This document shows positions 1 to 8,963 of a DNA stretch of 64,000 nt, piece by piece (the first letter of the stretch is position 1; each line of letters opens with the position of its first letter). Source of the stretch: Nonomuraea indica (lineage in GTDB: Bacteria; Actinomycetota; Actinomycetes; Streptosporangiales; Streptosporangiaceae); the NCBI RefSeq assembly GCF_002850745.1, contig NZ_KZ559473.1:124001-188000 (forward strand), given 5' to 3'. The position numbers and the translations under genes were made by a program. The notes beneath the pieces are model-generated. The model did no database searches. It was not told where the DNA came from and saw only the letters and a list, made by a program, of their open reading frames with translations.

Positions 1-393
1 CTGGTGCTGCTGTCCGTGCCGCCCATCCTGGTCAACACGTTCGAGGGCATCAGGGGCGTGGACCCCGAGCTGCGCGACGCCGCGTACGGGATGGGGCTGC
101 GCGGCGGGCAGGTGCTCGGCCGGGTGCTCGTGCCGGTGGCGCTGCCGCTCATCCTGCTCGGCCTTCGCCTGTCGGCCATCCAGGTGGTCGCGACGACGAC
201 CGTCGCCGCCTACACCGGGCTGGGTGGGCTCGGCAGGTTCGTGATCGACGGGTTCGCCACGAAGGATTACGCGAGCGTGGTCGGCGGTTCCGTATTGATT
301 GTGCTGTTCGCGCTCGTGGTGCAGCTCGGGTTCACGCTGGCGCAGCGGGTGACGGTCTCGCCCGGCGTGAGCCGGCGATTGAAGACGCGATAA
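1..393 (+). CDS. Glycine betaine/choline ABC transporter permease, C-terminal part
   Basis: Open at the left edge, so the true start lies outside the window; the stop TAA is at 391-393. The visible ~130 residues carry the permease EAA-type cytoplasmic loop (DAAYGMGLRGGQVLGRVLVP) and hydrophobic helices, as in OpuCB/ProW-type permeases of quaternary-amine importers. It would form the membrane channel for the binding protein encoded 21 bp downstream. Family assignment rests on the loop, the AYTGLGGLGRFVIDG segment and the neighbour; the exact substrate is inferred. Confidence 0.88.
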   Translation: MVLLSVPPILVNTFEGIRGVDPELRDAAYGMGLRGGQVLGRVLVPVALPLILLGLRLSAIQVVATTTVAAYTGLGGLGRFVIDGFATKDYASVVGGSVLIVLFALVVQLGFTLAQRVTVSPGVSRRLKTR

Positions 394-414
394 GCGGCAA
401 GAGAGGAAGTCGTG

Positions 415-1341
415 ATGAGAGGTAAGTTCGGCACCGCCGCGGTGCTGCTGTCGGCGGCGCTGACCCTGACGGCCTGCGGCGGCGGAGGGGGCGGGGGCAA
501 TCCGCTCGACACGACCAGCGCCGCGCCCAGCGGGTCGGCCCCGGCCGGCGGCGGCGGCAAGGCCGTCATCGGGTCGTTCGACTTCGACGAGAGCGTGCTG
601 CTCGGCTCGATCTACGCGCAGGCCCTGGAGGCCAAGGGCGTGCAGGTCGAGGAGAAGCCGCGCATCGGCAGTCGCGAGGTGGTCTACGACCAGGTCAAGA
701 GCGGCGGGCTGACGATCGTGCCCGAGTACAACGGCAACCTGCTCGCCTTCGTCGACCTGAAGGCCACGGCCGCCACGACCGACGAGGTCAACGCGGCGCT
801 GAAGGAGAAGCTGCCGCCCGAGCTGGAGGTGCTCGACTCCTCGCCCGCCGAGGACAAGGACACCCTGTCGGTGACCAAGGAGACGCAGACCAAGGACTCC
901 CTCACCACGATGGAGGACCTGGCCAAGGTGTCGAAGAGCATGGTCGTCGGCGGCCCGCCGGAGTTCAAGAAGCGCTGGGAGGCCCGTTTCAAGGAGGTCT
1001 ACGGGCTGGAGTTCAAGGAGTGGAAGCCCACCGGCCCGACCACGGCCGACGCGATCAAGGACGGCACCGTCCAGGTCGGCAACGTCTTCAGCACCGACCC
1101 CAAGATGGCCGCCAACGGCCTGGTGGCGCTGCAGGACCCGAAGAACATCTTCCCCGCCCAGAACGTCACGCCGCTGCTCAACAAGGCCGCGGCGAGTGAC
1201 ACGGTCAAGACCGTGCTCAACGACGTGTCCGCCAAGCTCACGACCCAGTCGCTGCTCGACATGATGCAGAAGATCTCCGTGAACAAGGACGAGCCCGCCA
1301 CGGTGGCCAAGGAATGGCTGACCACGAACGGCCTGGGCTGA
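415..1341 (+). CDS. Osmoprotectant (glycine betaine/choline) ABC transporter substrate-binding lipoprotein
   Basis: The 308-residue protein begins with a lipoprotein signal ending in L-T-A-C-G, followed by a Gly-rich tether and then an OpuAC-type binding fold (GSFDFDESVLLGSIYAQALE; IVPEYNGNLL). It should be anchored outside the membrane and deliver a quaternary amine to the permease encoded just upstream. A Shine-Dalgarno-like GAGAGGAAG at about 400-408 fits ATG 415; GTG 412 is an in-frame alternative. A short GC hairpin (GGCCCG/CGGGCC) follows the stop at about 1344-1358. Family is clear, ligand is inferred. Confidence 0.9.
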   Translation: MRGKFGTAAVLLSAALTLTACGGGGGGGNPLDTTSAAPSGSAPAGGGGKAVIGSFDFDESVLLGSIYAQALEAKGVQVEEKPRIGSREVVYDQVKSGGLTIVPEYNGNLLAFVDLKATAATTDEVNAALKEKLPPELEVLDSSPAEDKDTLSVTKETQTKDSLTTMEDLAKVSKSMVVGGPPEFKKRWEARFKEVYGLEFKEWKPTGPTTADAIKDGTVQVGNVFSTDPKMAANGLVALQDPKNIFPAQNVTPLLNKAAASDTVKTVLNDVSAKLTTQSLLDMMQKISVNKDEPATVAKEWLTTNGLG

Positions 1342-1383
1342 CCGGCCCGGCGCGGGCCCGCCGCCACGCCGGGGGGCCCGGCC

Positions 1384-1881
1384 GTGCCTGAGGCAGCCGA
1401 CGGCCTGTTCACCGAGGCCATGGCCCAGCTCGCCGCGGGCGTGGCGGTGATCACCGTACGGGACGATCGTGACGACCTGGGCGCCACCGTGTCGGCGCTC
1501 ATGTCCGTCTCGCTGGAACCCCCGCTGGTCCTGGCCAGCCTGGCGAGTCGCGGCTACCTCTGCGAGGTGCTGCTGCGCCAGGACCGCTGGGCGGCCTCCC
1601 TGCTGTCGTCGGGCCAGGCCGCCGTCGCCAGCCGCTTCGCCACGGCCGGCCGGCCCAGCGCCCGCCTTCTCGTGGCGGGCACGCCCCACCATCGGGGGGA
1701 GCACTCGGGTGCGCTGGTCGTCGAGGGGGGAGTCGCGGCCCTGGAGGCCGAGACGGTCCAGGTGGTGCCCGCCGGCGACCACACGCTCTTCCTGGGCCGG
1801 GTGCTCGCGGTCGGCTATGTCACGCCGGGCATCCAGCCCCTCGTCCGCCTGCGCGGCCGGTATCGCTCCATGGGTCCGTGA
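1384..1881 (+). CDS. Flavin reductase-like domain protein
   Basis: 165 residues with the features of the flavin reductase-like FMN-binding split barrel: an early AAGVAVITVRDD strand, the SVSLEPPLVLASLA segment that usually lines FMN, and a late DHTLFLGRVLAV strand. Members reduce FMN or FAD with NAD(P)H, often for a partner monooxygenase, but no monooxygenase is encoded nearby. It starts with GTG 42 bp after the binding-protein gene and may be read with it. The partner and physiological role are unknown. Confidence 0.8.
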   Translation: MPEAADGLFTEAMAQLAAGVAVITVRDDRDDLGATVSALMSVSLEPPLVLASLASRGYLCEVLLRQDRWAASLLSSGQAAVASRFATAGRPSARLLVAGTPHHRGEHSGALVVEGGVAALEAETVQVVPAGDHTLFLGRVLAVGYVTPGIQPLVRLRGRYRSMGP

Positions 1882-1976
1882 GCCCCGGCCTTCAGGGCGA
1901 CTGAAGCTTCGGCTAGGCTTCAGCTACCCTGAAGGATGGGGCGCGTCCCGGCGCGTCCCGGAGGAAGGACGACGCG

Positions 1977-2669
1977 ATGGACGCCTACGGAGACCTGCCG
2001 TTCCCCTGGACATCTCTGACGCTGAAGGCGATGCGCCTGGCGCGGAGCATCGAGCATCCGGCGGTCTTCAACCACAGCATGCGCACCTATCTCTACGGCC
2101 GTTTCCTCGGCGAACGGCAGGGCCTGCTGCCCGGCCGCGACTACGACGACGAGCTGCTGTTCCTGGGCTGCGTGCTGCACGACGCCGGGCTCAGCGACCG
2201 CGGCGACGGCGACCAGCGCTTCGAGCTCGACGGCGCGGACCTCGCCGCCGAATGGCTCGCCGAGCAGGGCGTGCCGCCGGAGCGGACCGAGGTGGTGTGG
2301 GACGCGATCGCGCTGCACCTGTGCCGCGACATCGCCCTGCGCAAGCGGCCCGAGATCGCGCTGGTCACGGCCGGCGCCGGATACGACATCGGCGGGGACG
2401 GCCCCGCGCTGCCGCCCGGCTACGCCGACCGGATCCACGCCGTGCTGCCGCGCCTGCACGGCGCGGCCGTGCTCCACGACGCGATCGTCGGCCAGGCGCT
2501 CGCCAAGCCGCACAAGGCGCCGCCGTTCACCGTGCCCGGCGAGCTGGTCCGCCAGGCGACCGGGCAGAGCTGGCCCACCTGGCGGGACCTGGTGAACGAC
2601 CCCGGCTGGAACGACTATGACGGCTACACCGGGACACTCAGCGGATCGTGTACCAGCCCGGCAGAGTGA
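1977..2669 (+). CDS. HD-domain protein, cyanamide hydratase-like
   Basis: 230 residues with a clear HD metal-binding pattern: His33 (VFNHSMRTYLY), the His68-Asp69 pair (CVLHDAGLSD) and a downstream helix (ELDGADLAAEWLAEQGV). This arrangement resembles the cyanamide hydratase-like/YdeT group of HD proteins, so a metal-dependent hydrolase is likely but the substrate is not known. The start ATG follows GGAGGAAGGACG. Its 3' end overlaps the convergent sppA-like gene by 32 bp, so the two last coding segments are antisense to each other. Confidence 0.85.
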   Translation: MDAYGDLPFPWTSLTLKAMRLARSIEHPAVFNHSMRTYLYGRFLGERQGLLPGRDYDDELLFLGCVLHDAGLSDRGDGDQRFELDGADLAAEWLAEQGVPPERTEVVWDAIALHLCRDIALRKRPEIALVTAGAGYDIGGDGPALPPGYADRIHAVLPRLHGAAVLHDAIVGQALAKPHKAPPFTVPGELVRQATGQSWPTWRDLVNDPGWNDYDGYTGTLSGSCTSPAE

Positions 2670-4335
2670 GCGGGCCGGTGGCCGGCAGGCCGAGCTCGGC
2701 GGACAGGCGGGCCAGCGGCCCCCACGCGTCCAGCCGCACCCGGGCCAGCGCCGCCGCCTTGTCCTCGCTGGACTCCGCCGGGCGCAGCCGCTCCAGCGGG
2801 TTCAGCCGCGGGTAGACCCGCACCGGCGCGTCGTGGGCGAGGCCGGCGCGCTCACGGGCCAGCGTCAGCGCGTCCTCCAGGCCGCCCAGCTCGTCCACCA
2901 GGCCGCCCTCGCGGGCGTCGGCCCCGGTCCAGACCCGGCCGCGGGCCAGCTCGTGGGCGCGGTCACGGGTCAGCGAGCGGGCCTCGGCCACCTTGCCGAC
3001 GAAGTCGTCGTAGATGCGGTCCAGCCAGGCGTTCACCCGTTCCCACTGCTCCGGCGAGAACGCGCGCGTGGTGGAGAACATCCCGGCGTTGGCGCCCTCG
3101 GCCACCAGCTCGGAGTTGACCCCGATCTTGTCCAGCAGCTCCGACACCACCGGCTTGCCGCCGAACACGCCGATCGACCCGGTCAGCGTGCCCGGCTGGG
3201 CGATGATGACGTCCGCGGCCATCGAGACGAAGTAGCCGCCCGAGGCCGCCAGGTCGCCCATCGACACGATCACCGGCTTGACCCTGCGGGTCAGCACGAC
3301 CTCACGCCAGATGACGTCGGAGGCGACGTACGAGCCGCCGGGGCTGTCCACCCGGAACACCACGGCCTTGACGTGGTCGTCGCGCCGGGCGGCGCGCAGC
3401 GCGGCGGCGACCGTGTCGGAGCCCATCGCCCCGCCCCCGCCCAGCGGGCTGCGCCCGCTGCGGCCGGACCTGATCTGCCCGTTGCCGTGCACCAGCGCGA
3501 TCCCGGCGGCCGTGGGGTTCGGCAACTTGCGCACGGCGGCGGCCTTCGCGTACCGGGAGACGAACAGCAGGTGAGCGTCGTCCCCGGCGGCCTGCTTGAC
3601 CTCGTCGTACACCTCGTCGCGGTAGGCCAGCCGGTCGACCAGCCCGGCCTCCACGGCCTCGGCGCCGAGGAACGGGCCCCGGTCCACCAGCTCCCGCACC
3701 TTGGCCGGGTCGAGCCGGCGCCCCTCGGCGATGCCCGCGACGAACTGCTCCACGACCGACTCGACGATCCGCTCCATCGACTCGCGGTGCGGCTCGGTCA
3801 TGTGGTCCTGGGTGAAGGTGTTGGCCGCGGTCTTGTACTCGTGGCGCTGGCCCATCTCGTAGCCGATGCCCAGCTTGGCCAGCGTGCCCTTGACGAAGCG
3901 CTGCTCCAGCGCCACGCCGGTCAGGCCCACGTCGCCGCTCGGCTGCAGGTAGACGCGCTCGAAGGCGCTGGCCAGGTAGTAGGGCACGGTGCCGTTGCCG
4001 AACTCGCCGAACGTCTCGGCGAAGGCGACGGTCAGCTTGCCCGACGCCCGGAATCTGGCCACGGCCTGGCGCAGCTCCTGCACCATGCCGAGCCCCAGCG
4101 GGTGGCCGCCGAGCTTGACGACCAGCGCCCTGACGCGGGAGTCGTCGCGGCCGCGCCGGAGACCGGCCAGCACGTCCGAAAGGCGAGGCTTGCGCATGGA
4201 CAGCACCGCGGTGAGCGCGTCGCTCGGCGGTCCCTCGGTGAGCCCTTCGGTGAGATCGAGCTCCAGTACCAGCGGGGCGTTGCGCCGCTGGCGGATCCTG
4301 TCAACGGTTTCGAAGATCGCCTTGCCTGCGTCCAT
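2638..4335 (-). CDS. sppA: Signal peptide peptidase SppA-type serine protease (67K form)
   Basis: 565 residues made of two peptidase S49 halves, the long SppA architecture. The N half supplies the likely general-base Lys168 (RHEYKTAANTF) and the C half the likely nucleophile Ser365 (GDLAASGGYFVSMAAD), following the VDSPGGS segment at about 329-335. Such enzymes cut leftover signal peptides in the membrane. I see no obvious N-terminal transmembrane helix before the first domain, so it may be peripheral or cytoplasmic. ATG 4335 opens the domain directly; any upstream extension would be non-domain sequence. It overlaps the convergent HD gene. Confidence 0.92.
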   Translation of the reverse strand: MDAGKAIFETVDRIRQRRNAPLVLELDLTEGLTEGPPSDALTAVLSMRKPRLSDVLAGLRRGRDDSRVRALVVKLGGHPLGLGMVQELRQAVARFRASGKLTVAFAETFGEFGNGTVPYYLASAFERVYLQPSGDVGLTGVALEQRFVKGTLAKLGIGYEMGQRHEYKTAANTFTQDHMTEPHRESMERIVESVVEQFVAGIAEGRRLDPAKVRELVDRGPFLGAEAVEAGLVDRLAYRDEVYDEVKQAAGDDAHLLFVSRYAKAAAVRKLPNPTAAGIALVHGNGQIRSGRSGRSPLGGGGAMGSDTVAAALRAARRDDHVKAVVFRVDSPGGSYVASDVIWREVVLTRRVKPVIVSMGDLAASGGYFVSMAADVIIAQPGTLTGSIGVFGGKPVVSELLDKIGVNSELVAEGANAGMFSTTRAFSPEQWERVNAWLDRIYDDFVGKVAEARSLTRDRAHELARGRVWTGADAREGGLVDELGGLEDALTLARERAGLAHDAPVRVYPRLNPLERLRPAESSEDKAAALARVRLDAWGPLARLSAELGLPATGPLTLPGWYTIR

Positions 4336-4398
4336 GAAATCCACCCTAAGCGACACATCTTGGACCGGCGCTGCGCTGTTCGAACCCCTGGGGAACGG

Positions 4399-4434
4399 CC
4401 GAGGGCCGGCCCCCTCACGAGAGCCGGCCCTCGG
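4399..4434 (-). terminator. GC-rich hairpin after the subtilase gene
   Basis: A perfect 12-bp inverted repeat (CCGAGGGCCGGC at 4399-4410 and its complement at 4423-4434) encloses a 12-nt loop, 72 bp past the subtilase stop and before the sppA start. There is no T-run, as is common for actinomycete terminators. It probably separates the two minus-strand genes. Confidence 0.6.
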
Positions 4435-4505
4435 TACGCGCGGATCAACGGTTGACGTGCCGAGCCGATCGCCTTGCTGCCGGCGCCGAGGGAGTTCCCG
4501 ACGGA

Positions 4506-6545
4506 TCAGAGGCTTCTGGCGGCCCTCTTCAGCGCGGCGGTCGTCGCCTTGGAGCTCAGCCGCACCTTCTCCGCGCCGGTGAGCTTCGTGGTGCCGTTCG
4601 TCCCGTGCGCCCAGTTGAGCCAGCCCACGAGCAGCGCGGCGTCCAGCCGTTGCCTCGCCGTCCCGGTGGCCTTCAGCGTCCGGTAGGCCGTGCCCAGCGT
4701 CGAGGCGCGGGTCAGCTCCGGGAAGACCTTGCTGGCCTTCTGCACGAGCTTCAGATAGCAGGTGAGCGTCGCGTCGGGGATCGCGCCGCTGCTGCGGTGG
4801 ATCTCCACGGCCCACTTCTGGGCCGTCAGGCGCTTGCCGACGGCGCCGCGGGTACAGACCGTCGCCGCCGGCTTCGGCGTGACGGTCACCGTGACCGTGA
4901 CCGTGGGCAGCGGGACGGGGCTCGGCGGGGTGCCCGCGCCCGGATCCCCGGGCTGCGGGTCGCCGTCCGGGTCGTCCGGCGTGGGTGCGGGGCCGCTGCT
5001 GCCGGACGGGTCGGGCTCGGGATCGCGGCCGGGGCCGCCGGGGGCCGGGCTCTGGCTGATCCCCGGCTGCGGCGCCGACCCGGTCAGCGCCGCCAGCACG
5101 TCCAGCCGGGGCGTGGTCACCTGCGCGCCGCCGGCCTCGTACGCGTACGGCCGGCCGGCCGCCTTGAGCTTGTCCACCAGCTCCGTCACCTGGGCCTGCG
5201 GCGACTGCGCCCGCAGCAGCGCCAGCGCGCCGGCCACGTGCGGGGCCGCCATGGAGGTGCCGCTGTGCACCGCCGCGGCGTCGTCCGGCACCGCCGACTC
5301 GACGTCCACGCCCGGCGCGAACAGGTCGAGCAGCGGCCCCCGGTTGGAGAAGTCGGCGATGGCGTCGGCGTCGTCGTTCGCGCCGACCGCGACGGTCGAG
5401 GACAGGCAGGCGGGGAAGGCGACGCCCTCGTGGAACTCGTTGCCCGCCGCCACCACGGTCGCGGTCCCCTTGGCGAGCAGCGCCTCCACGGCCGGCCTGA
5501 AGGCCCGGCCCTCCTCGGTGTCGTCGCAGGAGGCGTCGTACAGCCCGCCGCCCAGGCTGAGATTGACGGCGGCGACCGGCCGCTGCAGCCCGGCCACGTG
5601 CTCCATGGCCAGGCGCAGCGACGACTCGTACGCCAGCAGGCACGACGCCTCGCCGCAGATCTCCTCGTCGTTCACCCGGCTGAACACCTGCACCGCGACG
5701 ATCCCCGCCCCCGGCGCCACGCCGCCGTTGCCGGCGGCGATGCCCGCCACATGGCTGCCGTGCTCGCACAGGTTCACGCCGCCGGCGAGGCACTTGGCGG
5801 TCTCGGCGTCGGCGGCGCCGGCGCCGGTCTGCGTGGGCTGCCCGTTCGGGCAGAGCGACTCCACTCCGGGCTCCACGGCCGAGAAGCATGCCTCCTCCAC
5901 GATCCGGCCGGCGAAGGCCGGGTGGTCGCGGTCGATCCCCGTGTCAAGGACGGCCACCGCCTGGCCGGTGCCGGTGAAGCCGCGGGCGTGCGCCTGGTCG
6001 GCGCCGATCAGCGTGAGGCTGGAGGCCAGCGACGGGGGATAGGCCCGGTCACGGTGGATGGACGTCACCCTCGGGTCGTCCGCCAGGGCGGCCAGCTCCT
6101 CCGCGGTGCCCTCCACGACCATGAACGGCTGCGTCCGGGGGCGCAGCACCACGTCGACGCTCTCCTCGGCCGCCTGGGCGGCCACGGGCGCGTGCTGGCC
6201 GGGGTCGGTGAGCTCGACGATGGCGCGCACCCGGCCCTCGTCCAGGGCCAGGCCGTCCTCCAGCTTCTCCGCCGCCCCTCCGGGACCCGGCGTCCCCTCG
6301 GGCTCCGCCTCTTGAGCTCCCGCGTCGCCCGTCTGCTCGGTCTCGGCTTCTCCGGTCTCCGCGGCCTCGGGCTGCGGCTCGCCGGCCGGGCCGGGATCCG
6401 GGGCGGAGGCCGGCGCGGGTGCGGGCGTCGGCGCCGGTGTCGCCGTCGTCGCGGGTACGGGCTCCGCGGCGAACGCCGGGACCGAGGGGGCTGTCACGAG
6501 CAGGGCCAGCACGACGGAGCACACCGTCAGGGGGCGAAGTCGCAC
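4506..6545 (-). CDS. Secreted S8 family subtilisin-like serine peptidase
   Basis: 679 residues. A Sec signal peptide (residues 1-27, cut near AFA-AEP) is followed by a Pro/Ala/Glu-rich linker (~30-95), an inhibitor-like propeptide (~104-170), and the catalytic domain with Asp201 (AVLDTGID), His262 (EHGSHVAGIA), oxyanion Asn369 (AAGNEF) and Ser431 (SGTSMAAPHVAG). After a Pro/Asp-rich linker and a Thr-Val repeat comes a ~110-residue C-terminal region with a possible disulfide, function unknown. It should be an extracellular protease. The start sits directly before the signal peptide. Confidence 0.93.
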   Translation of the reverse strand: MRLRPLTVCSVVLALLVTAPSVPAFAAEPVPATTATPAPTPAPAPASAPDPGPAGEPQPEAAETGEAETEQTGDAGAQEAEPEGTPGPGGAAEKLEDGLALDEGRVRAIVELTDPGQHAPVAAQAAEESVDVVLRPRTQPFMVVEGTAEELAALADDPRVTSIHRDRAYPPSLASSLTLIGADQAHARGFTGTGQAVAVLDTGIDRDHPAFAGRIVEEACFSAVEPGVESLCPNGQPTQTGAGAADAETAKCLAGGVNLCEHGSHVAGIAAGNGGVAPGAGIVAVQVFSRVNDEEICGEASCLLAYESSLRLAMEHVAGLQRPVAAVNLSLGGGLYDASCDDTEEGRAFRPAVEALLAKGTATVVAAGNEFHEGVAFPACLSSTVAVGANDDADAIADFSNRGPLLDLFAPGVDVESAVPDDAAAVHSGTSMAAPHVAGALALLRAQSPQAQVTELVDKLKAAGRPYAYEAGGAQVTTPRLDVLAALTGSAPQPGISQSPAPGGPGRDPEPDPSGSSGPAPTPDDPDGDPQPGDPGAGTPPSPVPLPTVTVTVTVTPKPAATVCTRGAVGKRLTAQKWAVEIHRSSGAIPDATLTCYLKLVQKASKVFPELTRASTLGTAYRTLKATGTARQRLDAALLVGWLNWAHGTNGTTKLTGAEKVRLSSKATTAALKRAARSL

Positions 6546-6631
6546 GCGTCCTCCGAGAAGGGGGTGATCTTCGGAGTCTAGGAGGAATCACCCCGCGCGC
6601 ACAGATCCGCGCCCCCTTTCTCAGCCAACTT

Positions 6632-8833
6632 TCATGCGACATTTCCCGGCTTGTCGGATTCGGGGATCTCGGTGGTCTCCGGGCGTTCCGCGAACAGCCA
6701 GACCGCGCCCAGCGGCGGCACCCGCAGCCGCGTCGAGTAGGGCAGCCCGTGGCGTGGTTCCTCGACCGCCTCCACCGATCCCATGTTGCCGACCCCGCTG
6801 CCCCAGTAGTCGTAGGCGTCGGTGTTGAGCACCTCGGCCCACTCCCCGCCGTACGGCAGCCCGAGCCGGTAGTCCTCGTGCGGCGCGCCGCTGAAGTTGA
6901 CCACGCACGCCAGCGCCGAACCGTCGGCCGCGTAACGCACGAACGAGAACGTGTTGCCCGGCGCGTCGTCGGCGTCGATCCAGCGGAACCCCTCGGGGTC
7001 GGTGTCCCGCTCCCACAGGGCCGGCAGCTCCTTGTAGCGCCGGTTGAGGTCGCGGACGAGCTGCTGCACGCCCCGGTGGCCGTCGAACTCCAGCACCCAC
7101 CAGTCGAGCCCGCGTTCCTCCGACCACTCCGACCCCTGGCCGAACTCGCCGCCCATGAACAGCAGCTGCTTGCCCGGATGCGCCCACATGAACGCCAGCA
7201 GCGCGCGCAGCTGCGCGAAGCGCTGCCACTCGTCGCCCGGCATCTTGCCCAGCAGCGAGCCCTTGCCGTGCACGACCTCGTCGTGCGACAGCGGCAGCAC
7301 GTAGTTCTCGGAGTAGGCGTAGATGAGCGAGAACGTCATCTGGTGGTGGTGGTACTGCCGGAAGATCGGCTCGTGCTGGAGGTAGGCCAGCGTGTCGTGC
7401 ATCCAGCCCATGTTCCACTTGAAGCCGAACCCGAGCCCGCCCAGGTGCACCGGCCGGGACACTCCCGGCCAGGCCGTCGACTCCTCGGCCACGGTCGAGA
7501 TGCCCGGAGCCTCCCGGTAGACGACGGAGTTCATCTCCTTGAGGAACTCGACCGCGTCGAGGTTCTCCCGGCCACCGTAGACGTTGGGCGTCCACTCGCC
7601 CTCACGCCGCGAGTAGTCGAGGTAGAGCATCGAGGCGACCGCGTCCACGCGCAGCCCGTCGATGTGGAAGTCCTTCAGCCAGTAGACGGCGTTGGCCACC
7701 AGGAAGTTGCGCACCTCCCTGCGGCCGAAGTCGAAGACGTAGGTGCCCCAGTCGGGATGCTCGCCACGCGCCGGATCGGCGTGCTCGTACAGCGGGGTGC
7801 CGTCGAACCGGGCCAGCGCCCAGTCGTCCATGGGGAAGTGCGCCGGCACCCAGTCGAGCAGCACGCCGACGCCCGCCTGGTGCAGCCGGTCGACCAGGTG
7901 CCGGAACTCGTCCGGCGTGCCGAACCTGGCCGTCGGCGCGTAGTAGGAGGTCACCTGGTAGCCCCACGACCCGCCGAACGGGTGCTCGGCCACCGGGAGC
8001 AGCTCCACGTGCGTGAAGCCCAGGTCCACCACGTACTCCACGAGCTGCTCGGCCAGCTCCAGGTAGGACAGGCCGGGCCGCCACGACCCCAGGTGCACCT
8101 CGTAGACGCTCATCGGGGCCTGCTGCGGCGTCTTCGCGCGCCGGGCGGCCATCCACTCGTCGTCCTGCCAGGTGTAGGCGGACTGCTCGACGACCGAGGC
8201 CGTCTGCGGCGGCACCTCGGTCCGCCGCGCCATCGGGTCGGCCTTGTCACGCCACACCCCGTCGGCGCCGAGAATCTGGTACTTGTACCGCTCGCCCGGG
8301 CCGATGCCGGGGACGAACAGCTCCCACACCCCCGAGGCGCCGAGCGAGCGCATGGGGTGGGCGGTGCCGTCCCAGTGGTTGAAGTCGCCGACCACCCGGA
8401 TGCCGCGCGCGTTCGGCGCCCACACGGCGAAGGCGGTGCCGTCGACGTCCTGGTGCCGCATCACCCGCGCGCCCAGCGCCTCCCACAGCCGCTCGTGCCG
8501 CCCCTCGCCGATGAGGTGCAGGTCCACCTCGCCCAGCGTGGGCCAGTGCCGGTACGGGTCGCGCACCTCGTGCGGCTCGCCGCCCGCGTACTGCACGCTG
8601 AGCGTGTAGTCGGGCACCTTGTCGAGCCCGGGGACCGTCACCTCGAAGACCCCGTGGGCCTGGTGTCTCATGTCGTGGGCGGTCCCGTCGTCCAGCAGCA
8701 CCCGCACCCGCTCGGCGAGCGGGCGCAGGGCCCGGAACGTCATGCCTCCCGCGACGGGGTGCGCTCCCAGGATCGAGTGTGGATCATGGTGTGCCCCGCC
8801 CGCGAGGCGGTCGAGCTCTGTCCTCATCGGCAT
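6632..8833 (-). CDS. glgB: 1,4-alpha-glucan branching enzyme
   Basis: 733 residues, the usual length for GlgB. An N-terminal CBM48-like segment (~25-100) and second beta domain (VGDFNHWDG) precede the GH13 barrel with nucleophile Asp397 (DGLRVDAVA), acid Glu450 (STVAEES) and transition-state Asp518 (LPLSHDEVVHGKG). It introduces alpha-1,6 branches into the glucan built by GlgE. It lies on the same strand as mak-treS-glgE but is separated from mak by about 7.9 kb and five unrelated genes. ATG 8833 follows GGGAG; an in-frame ATG two codons on is an alternative. Confidence 0.96.
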   Translation of the reverse strand: MPMRTELDRLAGGAHHDPHSILGAHPVAGGMTFRALRPLAERVRVLLDDGTAHDMRHQAHGVFEVTVPGLDKVPDYTLSVQYAGGEPHEVRDPYRHWPTLGEVDLHLIGEGRHERLWEALGARVMRHQDVDGTAFAVWAPNARGIRVVGDFNHWDGTAHPMRSLGASGVWELFVPGIGPGERYKYQILGADGVWRDKADPMARRTEVPPQTASVVEQSAYTWQDDEWMAARRAKTPQQAPMSVYEVHLGSWRPGLSYLELAEQLVEYVVDLGFTHVELLPVAEHPFGGSWGYQVTSYYAPTARFGTPDEFRHLVDRLHQAGVGVLLDWVPAHFPMDDWALARFDGTPLYEHADPARGEHPDWGTYVFDFGRREVRNFLVANAVYWLKDFHIDGLRVDAVASMLYLDYSRREGEWTPNVYGGRENLDAVEFLKEMNSVVYREAPGISTVAEESTAWPGVSRPVHLGGLGFGFKWNMGWMHDTLAYLQHEPIFRQYHHHQMTFSLIYAYSENYVLPLSHDEVVHGKGSLLGKMPGDEWQRFAQLRALLAFMWAHPGKQLLFMGGEFGQGSEWSEERGLDWWVLEFDGHRGVQQLVRDLNRRYKELPALWERDTDPEGFRWIDADDAPGNTFSFVRYAADGSALACVVNFSGAPHEDYRLGLPYGGEWAEVLNTDAYDYWGSGVGNMGSVEAVEEPRHGLPYSTRLRVPPLGAVWLFAERPETTEIPESDKPGNVA

Positions 8834-8963
8834 GCTCCCAACCCTGCCCTACGACGACCGTCCAACCCAGGCACTGCCCGCTTTCATTGCGACAATCACC
8901 GGAAGTTGTGAATATCACGTTTATGGCAGCCGGGCGATGAGGGTTCGGGTGGGATTCGTCCGG

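Noticed and set aside
2617..4455. Long plus-strand reading frame opposite sppA
   Set aside because: High GC keeps frames open on the opposite strand; the product is His/Arg/Gly-rich with no domain, while the minus strand encodes a clear SppA.
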